DNA of 64,000 nt from Burkholderia pyrrocinia (GTDB lineage Bacteria; Pseudomonadota; Gammaproteobacteria; Burkholderiales; Burkholderiaceae): contig NZ_CP024903.1 in assembly GCF_003330765.1 (NCBI RefSeq), positions 310,001-374,000 on the forward strand, in the 5' to 3' direction. A program made the position numbers and the translations under genes. Under the pieces are notes generated by a model. That model saw only the letters and a list, made by a program, of their open reading frames with translations. It ran no database searches and was not told the DNA's origin. Shown one piece after another: positions 1 to 8,052 of this stretch. The stretch's first letter is position 1. Every line of letters starts with the position of its first letter.

Positions 1-407
1 GCCGGGTAGGCCGGCTCGGGCGCGAGCCGGATGCCGTACGCCGCGACGAGCTTCGACAGCACGACCTTGTGGCGTGCTTCCTCGCCGCCGTCCATCTCGA
101 GTGCGCGGCGCAGCAGCGGATCGCCGATCGTCTCTGCATACGTTGCAACGCGGATCGACGCGCGGCCTTCGGTTTGCACCGCGATGTCCCAGATCGGCAG
201 CGACGTGAGCCGCCTGAGTTCGTCGGGCTTGAGCGCCGGCCAGTCGATCACGGCCGGCTTGTACGGATTGTGTGTGTCGAGCAGCATGCGGCAGAACATC
301 TGCTTGTGCGCATCGGAACCGATCCTGACCGGACCTTGCCTCGAGAAGGTCCAGTTGCGCATGGCGTGATCTGCGGCTGCGTGCTCTTCCTGCAGCGTGT
401 CAGTCAT
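1..407 (-). CDS. Ferritin-like domain protein (C-terminus cut by window edge)
   Basis: An open frame on the minus strand starts with ATG at 407 and runs off the left edge, so about 135 N-terminal residues are visible. Near the visible end is a Glu-Glu-Ala-Arg-His cluster inside a predicted helix; EExxH-type helices supply iron ligands in ferritin-like/rubrerythrin-like four-helix bundles. No signal peptide or membrane segment is visible. The second metal-ligand helix would lie outside the window, so the di-iron site cannot be confirmed. The ferritin-like assignment is inference from one motif and general helix character; the substrate or role is unknown. Codon use matches the Burkholderia core. 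Confidence 0.6.
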   Translation of the reverse strand, partial: MTDTLQEEHAAADHAMRNWTFSRQGPVRIGSDAHKQMFCRMLLDTHNPYKPAVIDWPALKPDELRRLTSLPIWDIAVQTEGRASIRVATYAETIGDPLLRRALEMDGGEEARHKVVLSKLVAAYGIRLAPEPAYP

Positions 408-502
408 GGCTGTTGTTATGCGTTTACGGGCCGAAAGATTTTTGCATAGCTTCCGTAAACGCGTATTTTCGAGCGGCCATGCGCACGCCGGCCACGCGTG
501 CG

Positions 503-721
503 TCACGCGTGCGTGTCGACCCAGAGGCGGCCCCAGCGTGACGCGTAGGCGAGCGCGTGCTCTTCCTCGAAGAAGAAATCGATCGCGTCGAACGAAACGG
601 AACGCGGCGACGGGCCGCTGCTCGCCTTCTCGATTGTCAGGTTGGCGGCGAACAGCCCGTTCGGCAACCGGGCGGCAGCGGGGGCGACTTCATAGCCCTT
701 GTAGCGGATCGTACGGTTCAT
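503..721 (-). CDS. Small conserved-type hypothetical protein (72 aa)
   Basis: This frame encodes a 72-residue protein beginning MNRTIRYKGYEV and ending RLWVDTHA. An upstream in-frame ATG at 799 would add 26 residues, but the extension is rich in unlike residues, and the internal ATG at 721 starts a compact domain with alternating beta-strand and helix character, so I prefer 721. I do not recognise a named domain. There are no cysteines, no membrane segment and no signal peptide, so it is probably a small cytosolic protein. It stands alone, 95 bases from the start of the ferritin-like gene and on the same strand. Confidence 0.6.
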   Translation of the reverse strand: MNRTIRYKGYEVAPAAARLPNGLFAANLTIEKASSGPSPRSVSFDAIDFFFEEEHALAYASRWGRLWVDTHA

Positions 722-956
722 GGCGTGCGCGGAGAAAGTTCGGACTTTCAGCGTACGAAAACCTGCCGGCTGCGTGAACCAATCTTTCGGCCAATGCAAA
801 TCACGCGGCGGGCCGAATCGTTATCGGGGCGGTACGCAGGGGAGGGGCATCGGTGACGAAGCGACGGCGCGCACGGCACATCGCCGCGTGTCCGAAAGCG
901 CGCCGCCCGCGCGGCGAACCTTGTCGGCCGGGCGTGGGCGGCGGAATGCGGGGGTG

Positions 957-1607
957 TTACTGGTTGGCGATCTTCAGCACGGGCGCGAGCGCGTCGACCG
1001 ATGCCGCATGCGTGGTCGCGCGATGCGATGCGAACGCGAGCGCGAACTCGGCCGCTTGCCCGCCGACCGTCTCGAGTTGCGCGACGACCTTCGGATCCGA
1101 GCAGCTATCGGCGCTGTCGAAACGCGTTTCGAGTGTGTTCACGGTCGCGCCGAACGGCGTCGGCCAGCCGCGCAGCGCATGGACGATCGAACGCAGCGAG
1201 GTCAGCACGGTGCCGGCCGCCTGCCAGCCGTATGCGGTGACGATCAGGCCGACTGCGCGGCCGTCGAGATAGGGGCGATCGTCCGCGCGCAGTTCCTCGA
1301 GCGTGTCGAGCGCATTCTTCACGAGACCGGAGACGCCGCCGTGATAGCCGGGCGTCGCGATGATGATCGCGTCGGCCTGGCGCACGGCGTCGATCAGCTC
1401 GCGCTGCGCGTCGGTCAGCGTTTTGTGTTCGGGTGCGTAGTGCGGCAGCGTATGCAAGAACGGGCCGTCGAACAGGCGCGTGCGCGCGCCGGCGGCCTGC
1501 GCGCCGCGCAGCGCGAACGACAGCGCGCGTTCGGTCGACGACGCTGCGCGGGTGGTGCCGCCGATGCCGACGACGAACGGGCGGCGGTGTTGATCGAATG
1601 CAGTCAA
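957..1607 (-). CDS. NADPH-dependent FMN reductase family oxidoreductase
   Basis: The 216-residue product is a flavodoxin-fold NAD(P)H:FMN oxidoreductase of the SsuE/ArsH/chromate-reductase type. The N-terminal loop GIGGTTRAASSTERAL fits the FMN phosphate-binding loop that follows the first beta strand. Around residues 84-100 the segment ATPGYHGGVSGLVKNALD is the family's P-x-Y-H...G-x-x-K-N-x-L-D flavin-contact motif. Length is normal for the family and no signal peptide is seen, so it is cytosolic. Such enzymes reduce FMN, quinones or metal oxyanions; which one applies cannot be read from sequence. The gene is transcribed away from the candidate small RNA at 1805-1872. Confidence 0.85.
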   Translation of the reverse strand: MTAFDQHRRPFVVGIGGTTRAASSTERALSFALRGAQAAGARTRLFDGPFLHTLPHYAPEHKTLTDAQRELIDAVRQADAIIIATPGYHGGVSGLVKNALDTLEELRADDRPYLDGRAVGLIVTAYGWQAAGTVLTSLRSIVHALRGWPTPFGATVNTLETRFDSADSCSDPKVVAQLETVGGQAAEFALAFASHRATTHAASVDALAPVLKIANQ

Positions 1608-1769
1608 GGGGCGCTCCTGGGGAATGGCTTGCCCGGCTAAGCACAGGCTTAAAACCAGATGGTAACGACCCCGTCGCCACTCTGAAAACGACTTTTCGTT
1701 CTATCGATATACCGCGCAGCGGGGGCAATCGTGTGCGCGGCGGCGCAGATCGATAGCAGAAATGCTTGG

Positions 1770-1798
1770 TTGGGGCGGTGCACCGCGGTCGATAAGAT
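1770..1798 (+). promoter_or_regulatory. Candidate sigma-70 promoter of the small RNA
   Basis: TTGGGG at 1770-1775 and TAAGAT at 1793-1798 are separated by 17 bases. This is a reasonable sigma-70 arrangement that would start RNA near 1805, immediately before the candidate small RNA and its terminator. The hexamers are imperfect, so this is supporting evidence only. Confidence 0.4.
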
Positions 1799-1804
1799 GG
1801 GCTC

Positions 1805-1872
1805 GTCTCCTCCATGATGTCTCTACTGACATGGGTTAGCCCCGCCGCGCGGATGCAGGCGGGGCTTTTTTT
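1805..1872 (+). ncRNA. Candidate small RNA with exposed anti-Shine-Dalgarno motif
   Basis: The 309-base stretch 1608-1916 has no credible gene but contains a strong plus-strand intrinsic terminator with no plus-strand coding region upstream. Directly before it lies TCTCCTCC (1806-1813), complementary to GGAGGA-type ribosome binding sites. A small hairpin follows (ATGTC 1817-1821 with GACAT 1828-1832), then the terminator stem. Together with a promoter-like pair at 1770-1798 this makes a compact RNA of about 65-70 bases. CU-rich anti-Shine-Dalgarno segments followed by a terminator are a known design of trans-acting bacterial small RNAs. Existence of the transcript is inference. Confidence 0.5.
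1838..1872 (+). terminator. Rho-independent terminator
   Basis: AGCCCCGCC (1838-1846) pairs perfectly with GGCGGGGCT (1858-1866) around an 11-base loop, and a run of T follows on the plus strand. The T run is on this side only, so it acts in the plus direction; the flanking genes are both on the minus strand. Confidence 0.8.
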
Positions 1873-1916
1873 CGTCCCGGTCAGGAAAAGGGGGCGATGC
1901 CCTGGGCCGTTGCCCG

Positions 1917-2222
1917 TTACTCGAACACCGGCCGGAAGAAGCTGCGCTCGTAGCTGACGATGCAGCGCGTTTCCTCGGCGTAGCGGAACGCGGCCTGGCA
2001 GGCCGGATCGTCCATCGAGCGTTCGCGATAGCGCTCGTATTCCGCGAGGCTCGGGAACGAGAACATCGCGAGCGCGATGTCGTTCGCGCCTTCCGACGGC
2101 AGGAAGTAGCCGTGATGCGTGCCGCCGAACTGCTCGACGAGCGGAATCCACATCTTGCCGTAGGTTTCGAACTGGTCGAGCTTGTACGGATCGATGACGT
2201 AGCGAAGGAAGCAGGTGACCAT
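1917..2222 (-). CDS. NIPSNAP family protein
   Basis: The 101-residue product starting MVTCFLRYVIDPYKLDQFE matches the NIPSNAP / dimeric alpha-beta barrel (ferredoxin-like) family. It opens with a beta strand carrying the typical R-Y-x-I-x-P...F motif, has a central GGxxxGYFLP turn, and ends with an ERSFFRPV-type strand. Single-domain bacterial members are about 100 residues, as here. The frame extends further upstream, but the extension is Arg/Ser-rich and unlike the family, so ATG at 2222 is chosen. Biochemical function in bacteria is not established. No operon partner is evident; the upstream 420 bases are non-coding. Confidence 0.8.
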   Translation of the reverse strand: MVTCFLRYVIDPYKLDQFETYGKMWIPLVEQFGGTHHGYFLPSEGANDIALAMFSFPSLAEYERYRERSMDDPACQAAFRYAEETRCIVSYERSFFRPVFE

Positions 2223-2642
2223 GAGCGCTCGCGATGTGGTGAGGGAGCAGCGAGTCTGGATTGCGCCGCCGCCTGTGTCAACGGAGCGCGCGCCGGCGTT
2301 CGATGCCGTCGCTGGATGCGTTGCTTGCGCACACAACGATTGGCGTCCTTTCCTGCGTTCGCAACGACGCGAGCGGAGCGGCGGCACACGCCGTCGCCAC
2401 TGTCTCTTCAGCAGGCACCTCCCCGAACTTCTGCGACATTTCGTGATGCGCTTCACCGGCAAGTGCTACGACAGCGCGATCCTCTGCAAGCGGCCAGTCG
2501 CGCACTGCGCCCGCGGCGTGTCGCCAGCATCTCGATGTTCGATCTCCGATGCAACGACTGTACGCAGTGACGCGTTGCGACCGTCGAAAGAAACCGGCGC
2601 GCCCGATAAACGCCGCGTAAACACGGGTGCGAACGCGTGGCG
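2223..2642. other. Non-coding stretch between NIPSNAP gene and DUF3999 gene
   Basis: Several overlapping open frames exist on both strands, but all are Arg/Ala-rich without family resemblance, and none has a convincing ribosome binding site. It probably holds the NIPSNAP promoter (minus strand) and the 3' end of the DUF2339-DUF3999 transcript. No repeat or terminator stood out. Confidence 0.5.
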
Positions 2643-4001
2643 TTACTCGTCGCGGTCGCGCGTATCGCCGCCGCCTTTCGCGAGGCGCCACGCAATCGTG
2701 CCGAGCACGCCGACCGCGACGACCAGCGCACCCCACAGCACGTAGCGGCGCGTCGCGTCCGTATCGGCGGCCGCCGCCGGCGCGATAGCCGATACCGGCA
2801 ACATCGCGCCGACACGCGCGGGCCGCACTTCGGGCACCATGCCGACCAGCAGCGCGTCGCGGCTCACGGCCGACGATACGAGCAACGCGTCGCCGACGCC
2901 GAGCGTGAACGGCGGCGCGCCGCGCGCGACGAAGGTCAGCGCGGCAGGATGCCAGCCGATCGCGACGACCGGCTGGCCGCCGCCGAATCCGCCGTTGCGC
3001 ATGTCGACGACGATCCGCCACGCGCGATCCGTATTCGCAGCGAACGCGAGCGGCGGATTGCGCTGCTCGCCGGCCTTGCCCTGCAGCCGGAACAGCACGG
3101 CGCTCACAACGTCGCGCCACGGCGCCTGTGCGTCGGCGCGGCTCTGCAGCGTCGCACGCGCGACGGTGTTCGGTTGCGGCAGGTCGATGCGCACGCGGTC
3201 GACCGGATACGCGCCGTCGGTGTCGAACAGATACTCGCCGGGCGTGCCGCCGGCCCGCACGCGCGCGGCGTCGCGCCATTGGCGCGGCACGGACGCGGTG
3301 TCGGTTCCGCGCGCGTCGCGCGGATGCGTCTCGACGTCGATCGACGCGATCGCGGGCGCGCCGTCGAGCCAGTCCAGCCGCAGGTAGCGCGGCGCGGCGC
3401 CTTCGAGCGCGATGCGTTCCTGCACCAGCATGTCGTCGCCGTGGCCGACCTTCAGCAGTTGCGTGCTGCCGAGCGACCGCCAGCTGCGCAGGTCGTCGCT
3501 GGCTTCGACGGCGACACGCCCCTGGTAGCTGTCGTCGCCCACGTGCACGAGCAGCGCGTCGATGTCGCCGTCCGCACGCGACAGGTCGACGAGATCCGCG
3601 TCGCGCTTCGCGCGCGGCGGCGCGGCGACGGCCGCGCGCAGCGAGCCGTCCGGGCTGACCGTCACGCCGAGCGGCGCGTTGCCGTGATCGGCGCGTGCAG
3701 GCGGTAGCGGAAACCAGTGCACCGGCGTGCGCGATGGCGGCATGGCGGGCGTGGCCGCCGCGGGCGCGTCGAGCGAATACGGAACGGGCTCGTCCGCGCC
3801 GTTGAAGATGCGCACGTCGCCGAGATCGTCGCGCCGGCTCGCCGCATACACCGGCTGCGGCACGGTGAGCTGGTAATACGCGGCGCTGCCGTCGAGGTCG
3901 AGCGAGAAACGCTGGGCGACGCGCTCGGCGCCCGGCGTGCCGTCGGCCGCCGCGAACGACGCGAGCAGGCTCAGTCCGAGCAGGGCTGCGAGTCGCTTCA
4001 T
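2643..4001 (-). CDS. DUF3999 domain membrane-anchored protein
   Basis: The 452-residue product fits DUF3999. Residues 1-20 form a cleavable-type signal peptide (MKRLAALLGLSLLASFAAAD). The central part has beta-sandwich character with repeated strand motifs such as YLRLDWLDG. Near the C-terminus a single hydrophobic segment (RYVLWGALVVAVGVLGTIAW) is followed by a short Lys/Arg/Asp tail. It should therefore be a periplasmic domain tethered to the inner membrane by its C-terminus. Its ATG overlaps the stop of the DUF2339 gene as ATGA (4001-3998), so the two are translationally coupled. This DUF2339-DUF3999 pairing recurs in proteobacteria; the biochemical role is unknown. Confidence 0.85.
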   Translation of the reverse strand: MKRLAALLGLSLLASFAAADGTPGAERVAQRFSLDLDGSAAYYQLTVPQPVYAASRRDDLGDVRIFNGADEPVPYSLDAPAAATPAMPPSRTPVHWFPLPPARADHGNAPLGVTVSPDGSLRAAVAAPPRAKRDADLVDLSRADGDIDALLVHVGDDSYQGRVAVEASDDLRSWRSLGSTQLLKVGHGDDMLVQERIALEGAAPRYLRLDWLDGAPAIASIDVETHPRDARGTDTASVPRQWRDAARVRAGGTPGEYLFDTDGAYPVDRVRIDLPQPNTVARATLQSRADAQAPWRDVVSAVLFRLQGKAGEQRNPPLAFAANTDRAWRIVVDMRNGGFGGGQPVVAIGWHPAALTFVARGAPPFTLGVGDALLVSSAVSRDALLVGMVPEVRPARVGAMLPVSAIAPAAAADTDATRRYVLWGALVVAVGVLGTIAWRLAKGGGDTRDRDE

Positions 4002-7000
4002 GGCGCGTCGTCCCGTGGGGCCGCGGCCTTCGGCGGCAGCGGCGAGAAATAGCCGATCAACAGCAGCAGCACGCCGATGCCGATGAACGACACGATGCGT
4101 TCGATGCCGGTCACGTGCGACAGGTCGAACAGGAACAGCTTGACGACCGTGAGCGCAAGCAGCGCGGCGCCGACGAACCACAGCGGACGCAGCCCTCGGC
4201 GCGTGGCCCAGATCGTCGTCGCGAGCGCGCAGACCGTCCAGTACACGGACACCGAAGCCTGCACGAGCGTCGATTCCGCCATCGCGCCGAATTCGTACGG
4301 CACGCCGGCCCAGTGATGCAGCGTGCGCAGCAGGATCGCGTTCAGCCACAGGAACACGGTCGCGCCGGCCGCACTCAGCAGTTCGACGCGATAGTTGCCG
4401 AACGACCAGCCGAGCTTGCGCGCGCGCACGAACCACGACGCGGCGAGCGCATAGACGACCACCAGCACGAGATCGAGCGGGTTGAAGAGCGGCACGCGCG
4501 CCCAGCTTCCGCCGTCCTGCGTGAAGTTCGCGTAGAAGGTCCACACCCACATCACGACGATCAGCGGCAGCGACGCGAGCGCGCACACGCGGGCGATGCC
4601 GTCGCGGCGCGTCAGCCACATCCCGGCGAACGCGAACAGGCTCCAGCCGACCATGAACACCTGCTGGATGCCGAACGACGACAGCACGGTGTCGATGTCA
4701 TAGGCCATGTGGAAGCGGTGATGCAGCGTGCGCAGCATCAGCGCGTTGAACCACAGGAACACGGTCGCGATCGCCGCGTAGTCGACGACTTGCGGATGCC
4801 ATGCGATGCCGAGCGTCCTCAGGCGACGCAGCCATGCGGCGAACGCGACGAAGACCAGGCACTGTGCGATGTCGAGCGGATTGAGCAACGGCAGCCAGAA
4901 GAGCGGCGATGCATCGCCGTCGCTGGTGACGCTGGCGATGCTCCACAGCCACAGCAGCGCGGCGAGCGGCGCCGCGCCCCACACCTGGTACGCGCGCGGG
5001 AATGCCGCGACGGGCCAGCGCAGGCGCGAGCCGGGGCCCGACACCAGCAGGAGCAGCGCGCCGAAGCCGTAGGCCCACGCGCTCCAGCTCCATGCGCCTT
5101 CGGGCACGAAGGCGCGCAGGCGCCAGAAGCCTTCGAGAGACAGCAGCCCGCACAGGGTCCAGAACATCAGCGTATGCAGCGGCGCGATCACGCCTGCGGC
5201 GATGGCTTGCCCGATGCCGGGCACCGCGCCCGGCGCGGGTTCGGCGCTTGCCGCGCCGCGCGACTGGCGCCACAGCAGCGCAAGGCCTGCGCCGACGGCG
5301 ACGGGCCATGCGAACGTGCCCATGCCCGACAGCGGCGCTTCATGCGCATCGAACGCGCGCAACGCGAGCAGCGCAAGCACCGGCGTCAGCGCGAGCGCGG
5401 GCCATTCGGCGAGCGGCCACGCAAGCCGGCGGCGCGCGACGTGCGCAAGCCACGCGGTGCCGGCCGCGAACAGCGCGGTCGCATCGACGACGAAGCGGTC
5501 GGCATGCAGGTCGACGTGACGGCTCGCGTAGACGAGGATCTCGTGCAGCCCGCCGCTGACCCACCACAGCAGCCCCCACGCCGCGGCCGCGGCGCCGATC
5601 TCGGGCATCCATGCGTGCCACGCGCGCGCTTCGCCGCGCCCGTGCAGCCACCAGCCGGTGAACAGGCCGGCGAGCGCGATCAGCAGCATCGCGATATAGG
5701 GGCTGTTGAGCACGGGCAGCGCGGTTGCGTCGGCCGGCCCGAGCAGGCTCGTGAAGAACGCGCCGGCCGCGGCGACCTGCATCAGCAGGCCGAAACCGAA
5801 CGGCAGCAGGCGCTTCTCGCGCACGCCGAGCCAGACGATGGCCGCGCCTTCGATCGCCCAGGCGGCGCTGGTAGTCGGGCCCGAGAACGCGAGCGGCACC
5901 GCCAGCGTCGCGAAGATCACCGCGAGCGCGAGCATGGCTTCGAACAGCAGCGCGAGGCGGTCGCGGCGCCGCGCGAGCCATGCGGCGACCGCGACATAGA
6001 ACGCCGACAGCGCGACGGCGCTCCACGCGAGCCCGAACGGCATGTCCTTCACGAGCGACGCCTGCAGCGCGGTCGCGACGATCGGCGTGCCGAACACGAG
6101 CGTGCCGTCCACGTAGTGCCGCAGCGCCAGCTCGCGTTTCACCGCATACAGCAGCGCGATGCCGACATACATCAGGAAGAACAGGATGAGGAACGGCTCG
6201 GTGCTCGCGAACAGCGTGGGGCGATAGGCGGTCACGCCCCATGCCGAGCCGATCGTGAACGTGAACACGAAGCCGAGCAGGTTCAGCGGGCGCCATGCCT
6301 TGAACCACGCGATCGCGAAGATGCCTGCGTTCAGCAGCGCGTAGTAGCTGAACAGCGCGACATGGTTGCCCTGGCCGGTCGACAGCAGCACCGGCGCGAG
6401 AAAGCCGCCCGCGCTGCCCATGAACGCGAGCGGCAGCGCGTTCTGCCTCACCGCGAGGAACGCGCTCAATGCGCAGACCGCGACCATCAGCGGAAACGCG
6501 GCGCCGACGGGCAGCAGCGCGTAAAGCTTGGTCGCGGCGAAGATCGTCAGGTACAGGATGCCGACGCCGCCGCCCTGCAGCACGAGGCCGTACGCCGCGC
6601 GGCGCGCACGCACGCGCCAGCCGATCGCTAGCAGCGCGGCCGCGCCGAGCGCCGTGCCCGCGAGGCGGAATTCGATCGGCAGCATGTTGTTGTCGGCTGC
6701 GTACTTGAGCAGGAACGCGACGCCGAAGAACAGCACGATGATCCCGACGCGCACGACCGTGTTGCCGCCGAGCAGCCAGTCGCGCGCGGCGCGGAACGCA
6801 CGCTCGACGAAGTCGGGCTCGCGCGGCACGGGCGGGGCAGGGCGGATGGGGGTGGCGGGTGCGTTCGCCGTGGCGTTGGCGGTAGCGGGCACGGCGTCGG
6901 GCGCAGCGGTTGCCGGTGTGGGCGCCGCGGCAGGAACCGGCGCCGATGTGGATGCCGGCATGCCCGCGCGTGCGGCCGCGGGTTGCGTGGGCGGAGCCGG

Positions 7001-7396
7001 CGGCGTTGCCGAGGTGGGTGGCGATAGCGGCGCGGATGGGGTGCCGGCCGCGCTGGACGAAGGCGTTTGCGTGGCGATGCCGGCTGCGGCCGCACCGGCC
7101 TTCGCGCCGGCCAGCTGGCCGCGCAGCGAGTCGAGTTCGCGCGTGAGCGTTTCGACGGTCGCTTCGAGGCGCGCGACGCGATCGGCCAGCGGCGCGGGCG
7201 GCTGCTGCGGCGTCGCGGGCATCGCGAACGCGTCGGGTGTGGCGCGCTTGTTCTTGAGCTTGTGTTGCTGCAGCGCGTGACCGAGGCAGAACCCGACGGC
7301 GGCGCCGAGCAGCGCGCCGTTCGCGCCCGAGAAATCCCCGATCAATGCGGCGATGCCGCCCACGATGAAGCCGATTACGGCGAATGCCCAGTTCAA
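3998..7396 (-). CDS. DUF2339 polytopic membrane protein
   Basis: This 1132-residue product is a DUF2339 protein. It starts with a hydrophobic glycine-rich segment (MNWAFAVIGFIVGG), then a coiled-coil-like stretch (LADRVARLEATVETLTRELDSLRGQL, about residues 70-95 in part), then a long Ala/Pro/Thr linker to about residue 190. After that come twenty or more membrane segments to the C-terminus. Its stop overlaps the start of the DUF3999 gene by four bases, indicating an operon with DUF2339 first. The membrane topology is clear; the function is not, and a role in envelope biogenesis would be inference. The last segment reads VLLLLIGYFSPLPP, with a short hydrophilic tail. Confidence 0.88.
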   Translation of the reverse strand: MNWAFAVIGFIVGGIAALIGDFSGANGALLGAAVGFCLGHALQQHKLKNKRATPDAFAMPATPQQPPAPLADRVARLEATVETLTRELDSLRGQLAGAKAGAAAAGIATQTPSSSAAGTPSAPLSPPTSATPPAPPTQPAAARAGMPASTSAPVPAAAPTPATAAPDAVPATANATANAPATPIRPAPPVPREPDFVERAFRAARDWLLGGNTVVRVGIIVLFFGVAFLLKYAADNNMLPIEFRLAGTALGAAALLAIGWRVRARRAAYGLVLQGGGVGILYLTIFAATKLYALLPVGAAFPLMVAVCALSAFLAVRQNALPLAFMGSAGGFLAPVLLSTGQGNHVALFSYYALLNAGIFAIAWFKAWRPLNLLGFVFTFTIGSAWGVTAYRPTLFASTEPFLILFFLMYVGIALLYAVKRELALRHYVDGTLVFGTPIVATALQASLVKDMPFGLAWSAVALSAFYVAVAAWLARRRDRLALLFEAMLALAVIFATLAVPLAFSGPTTSAAWAIEGAAIVWLGVREKRLLPFGFGLLMQVAAAGAFFTSLLGPADATALPVLNSPYIAMLLIALAGLFTGWWLHGRGEARAWHAWMPEIGAAAAAWGLLWWVSGGLHEILVYASRHVDLHADRFVVDATALFAAGTAWLAHVARRRLAWPLAEWPALALTPVLALLALRAFDAHEAPLSGMGTFAWPVAVGAGLALLWRQSRGAASAEPAPGAVPGIGQAIAAGVIAPLHTLMFWTLCGLLSLEGFWRLRAFVPEGAWSWSAWAYGFGALLLLVSGPGSRLRWPVAAFPRAYQVWGAAPLAALLWLWSIASVTSDGDASPLFWLPLLNPLDIAQCLVFVAFAAWLRRLRTLGIAWHPQVVDYAAIATVFLWFNALMLRTLHHRFHMAYDIDTVLSSFGIQQVFMVGWSLFAFAGMWLTRRDGIARVCALASLPLIVVMWVWTFYANFTQDGGSWARVPLFNPLDLVLVVVYALAASWFVRARKLGWSFGNYRVELLSAAGATVFLWLNAILLRTLHHWAGVPYEFGAMAESTLVQASVSVYWTVCALATTIWATRRGLRPLWFVGAALLALTVVKLFLFDLSHVTGIERIVSFIGIGVLLLLIGYFSPLPPKAAAPRDDAP

Positions 7397-8052
7397 CGCC
7401 TTGCTCCCTCTCTCGTATCGTTATCGTCCTTCGATCGCGGATCGCACCGGATCGAGGCGGTTTCAGCACGGCCGGCAGGCGAACCGGCATGCGCGCGCCG
7501 CTGGCGAACCTTCATGCGAAAAGCCCGCGGCAACGTCGCGATCGGCGTGTTTGCCGGCAATGTATCACAGCGGCCATGCGGGATTTTCTGGGTTGCGCAC
7601 GGGCCGCGATGCGTGGCTGATTTCCGTTCATGACGATCGTGCGGCGCGGCTTTTTTTGTACGGTCATGCTTTTTGCAGGCAGCCGACCTGCACGGCGGGA
7701 CGGCCGGTTGGCGCGCATTGATCGGACAACATCGCGACACAGTCTGATCGGACGTGAAATTGTCGCAAAGCGACGTGCGCCCGATGCGGATTGGCGCAAA
7801 ACGCCAAGCGATACGCATCGCGCTGCTGCGCACAAGTCCGGCGTGCGATGCCCGTCGTTGCTGGCCGTGCGCGTATTGCGCCGCCGCAATCGGGTGTCGC
7901 CGCGTGCCGCGGCCCGCCTGGCGGGGCTGGAGGCCGTGTCGTATTTGCGCAAGCGTTTGTCGTAATTCGTCGGCAGGTCGGGGTTTTTTCTGGCAACTAT
8001 GTAGGCACGCTACGACTCACGTGAGTCCCCGCTACACGAGGAGAAGGTTTCG
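7397..8052. other. Long intergenic region upstream of choline/betaine transporter
   Basis: This 656-base divergent region separates the DUF2339 gene (minus) from the transporter ATPase (plus). It holds no convincing gene; a 111-codon plus-strand frame (7630-7965) is Arg-rich without family features. Visible signals are a seven-T run at 7651-7657 after a G/C-rich segment, and two related sites at 7760-7807 described separately. The ATPase start is preceded by a good GAGGAG ribosome binding site near 8040. Confidence 0.55.
7760..7807 (+). promoter_or_regulatory. Paired TTG(T/G)CGCAAA sites with dyad symmetry, candidate regulator-binding region
   Basis: TTGTCGCAAAG (7760-7770) and TTGGCGCAAAA (7791-7801) are direct repeats offset by 31 bases, about three helical turns. 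Each also lies in a dyad: GTCGC-AAA-GCGAC at 7762-7774 and TTGGCG-5-CGCCAA at 7791-7807. Helically phased direct repeats upstream of a catabolite transporter are typical AraC-family sites. GbdR- or CdhR-type regulators encoded in this window are candidate ligands (inference). Distance to the ATPase start is about 245 bases. Confidence 0.45.

Noticed and set aside
2643..4619. N-terminal extension of the DUF3999 frame by about 200 codons
   Set aside because: The extension overlaps DUF2339 and is low-quality sequence; ATG 4001 begins a clean signal peptide and overlaps the upstream stop as ATGA.
4115..6631. An 838-codon plus-strand frame opposite the DUF2339 gene
   Set aside because: Gln/Arg/His-rich mirror of a hydrophobic membrane protein; no start signal or motif.
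7596..7657. Possible attenuator with seven-T run upstream of the transporter
   Set aside because: Only a six-base GC stem can be formed before the T run, with a loop of about 36 bases; too weak to call.
7630..7965. A 111-codon plus-strand frame upstream of the choline transporter
   Set aside because: Arg-rich, no family resemblance, no ribosome binding site; the region is better read as a regulatory intergenic stretch.
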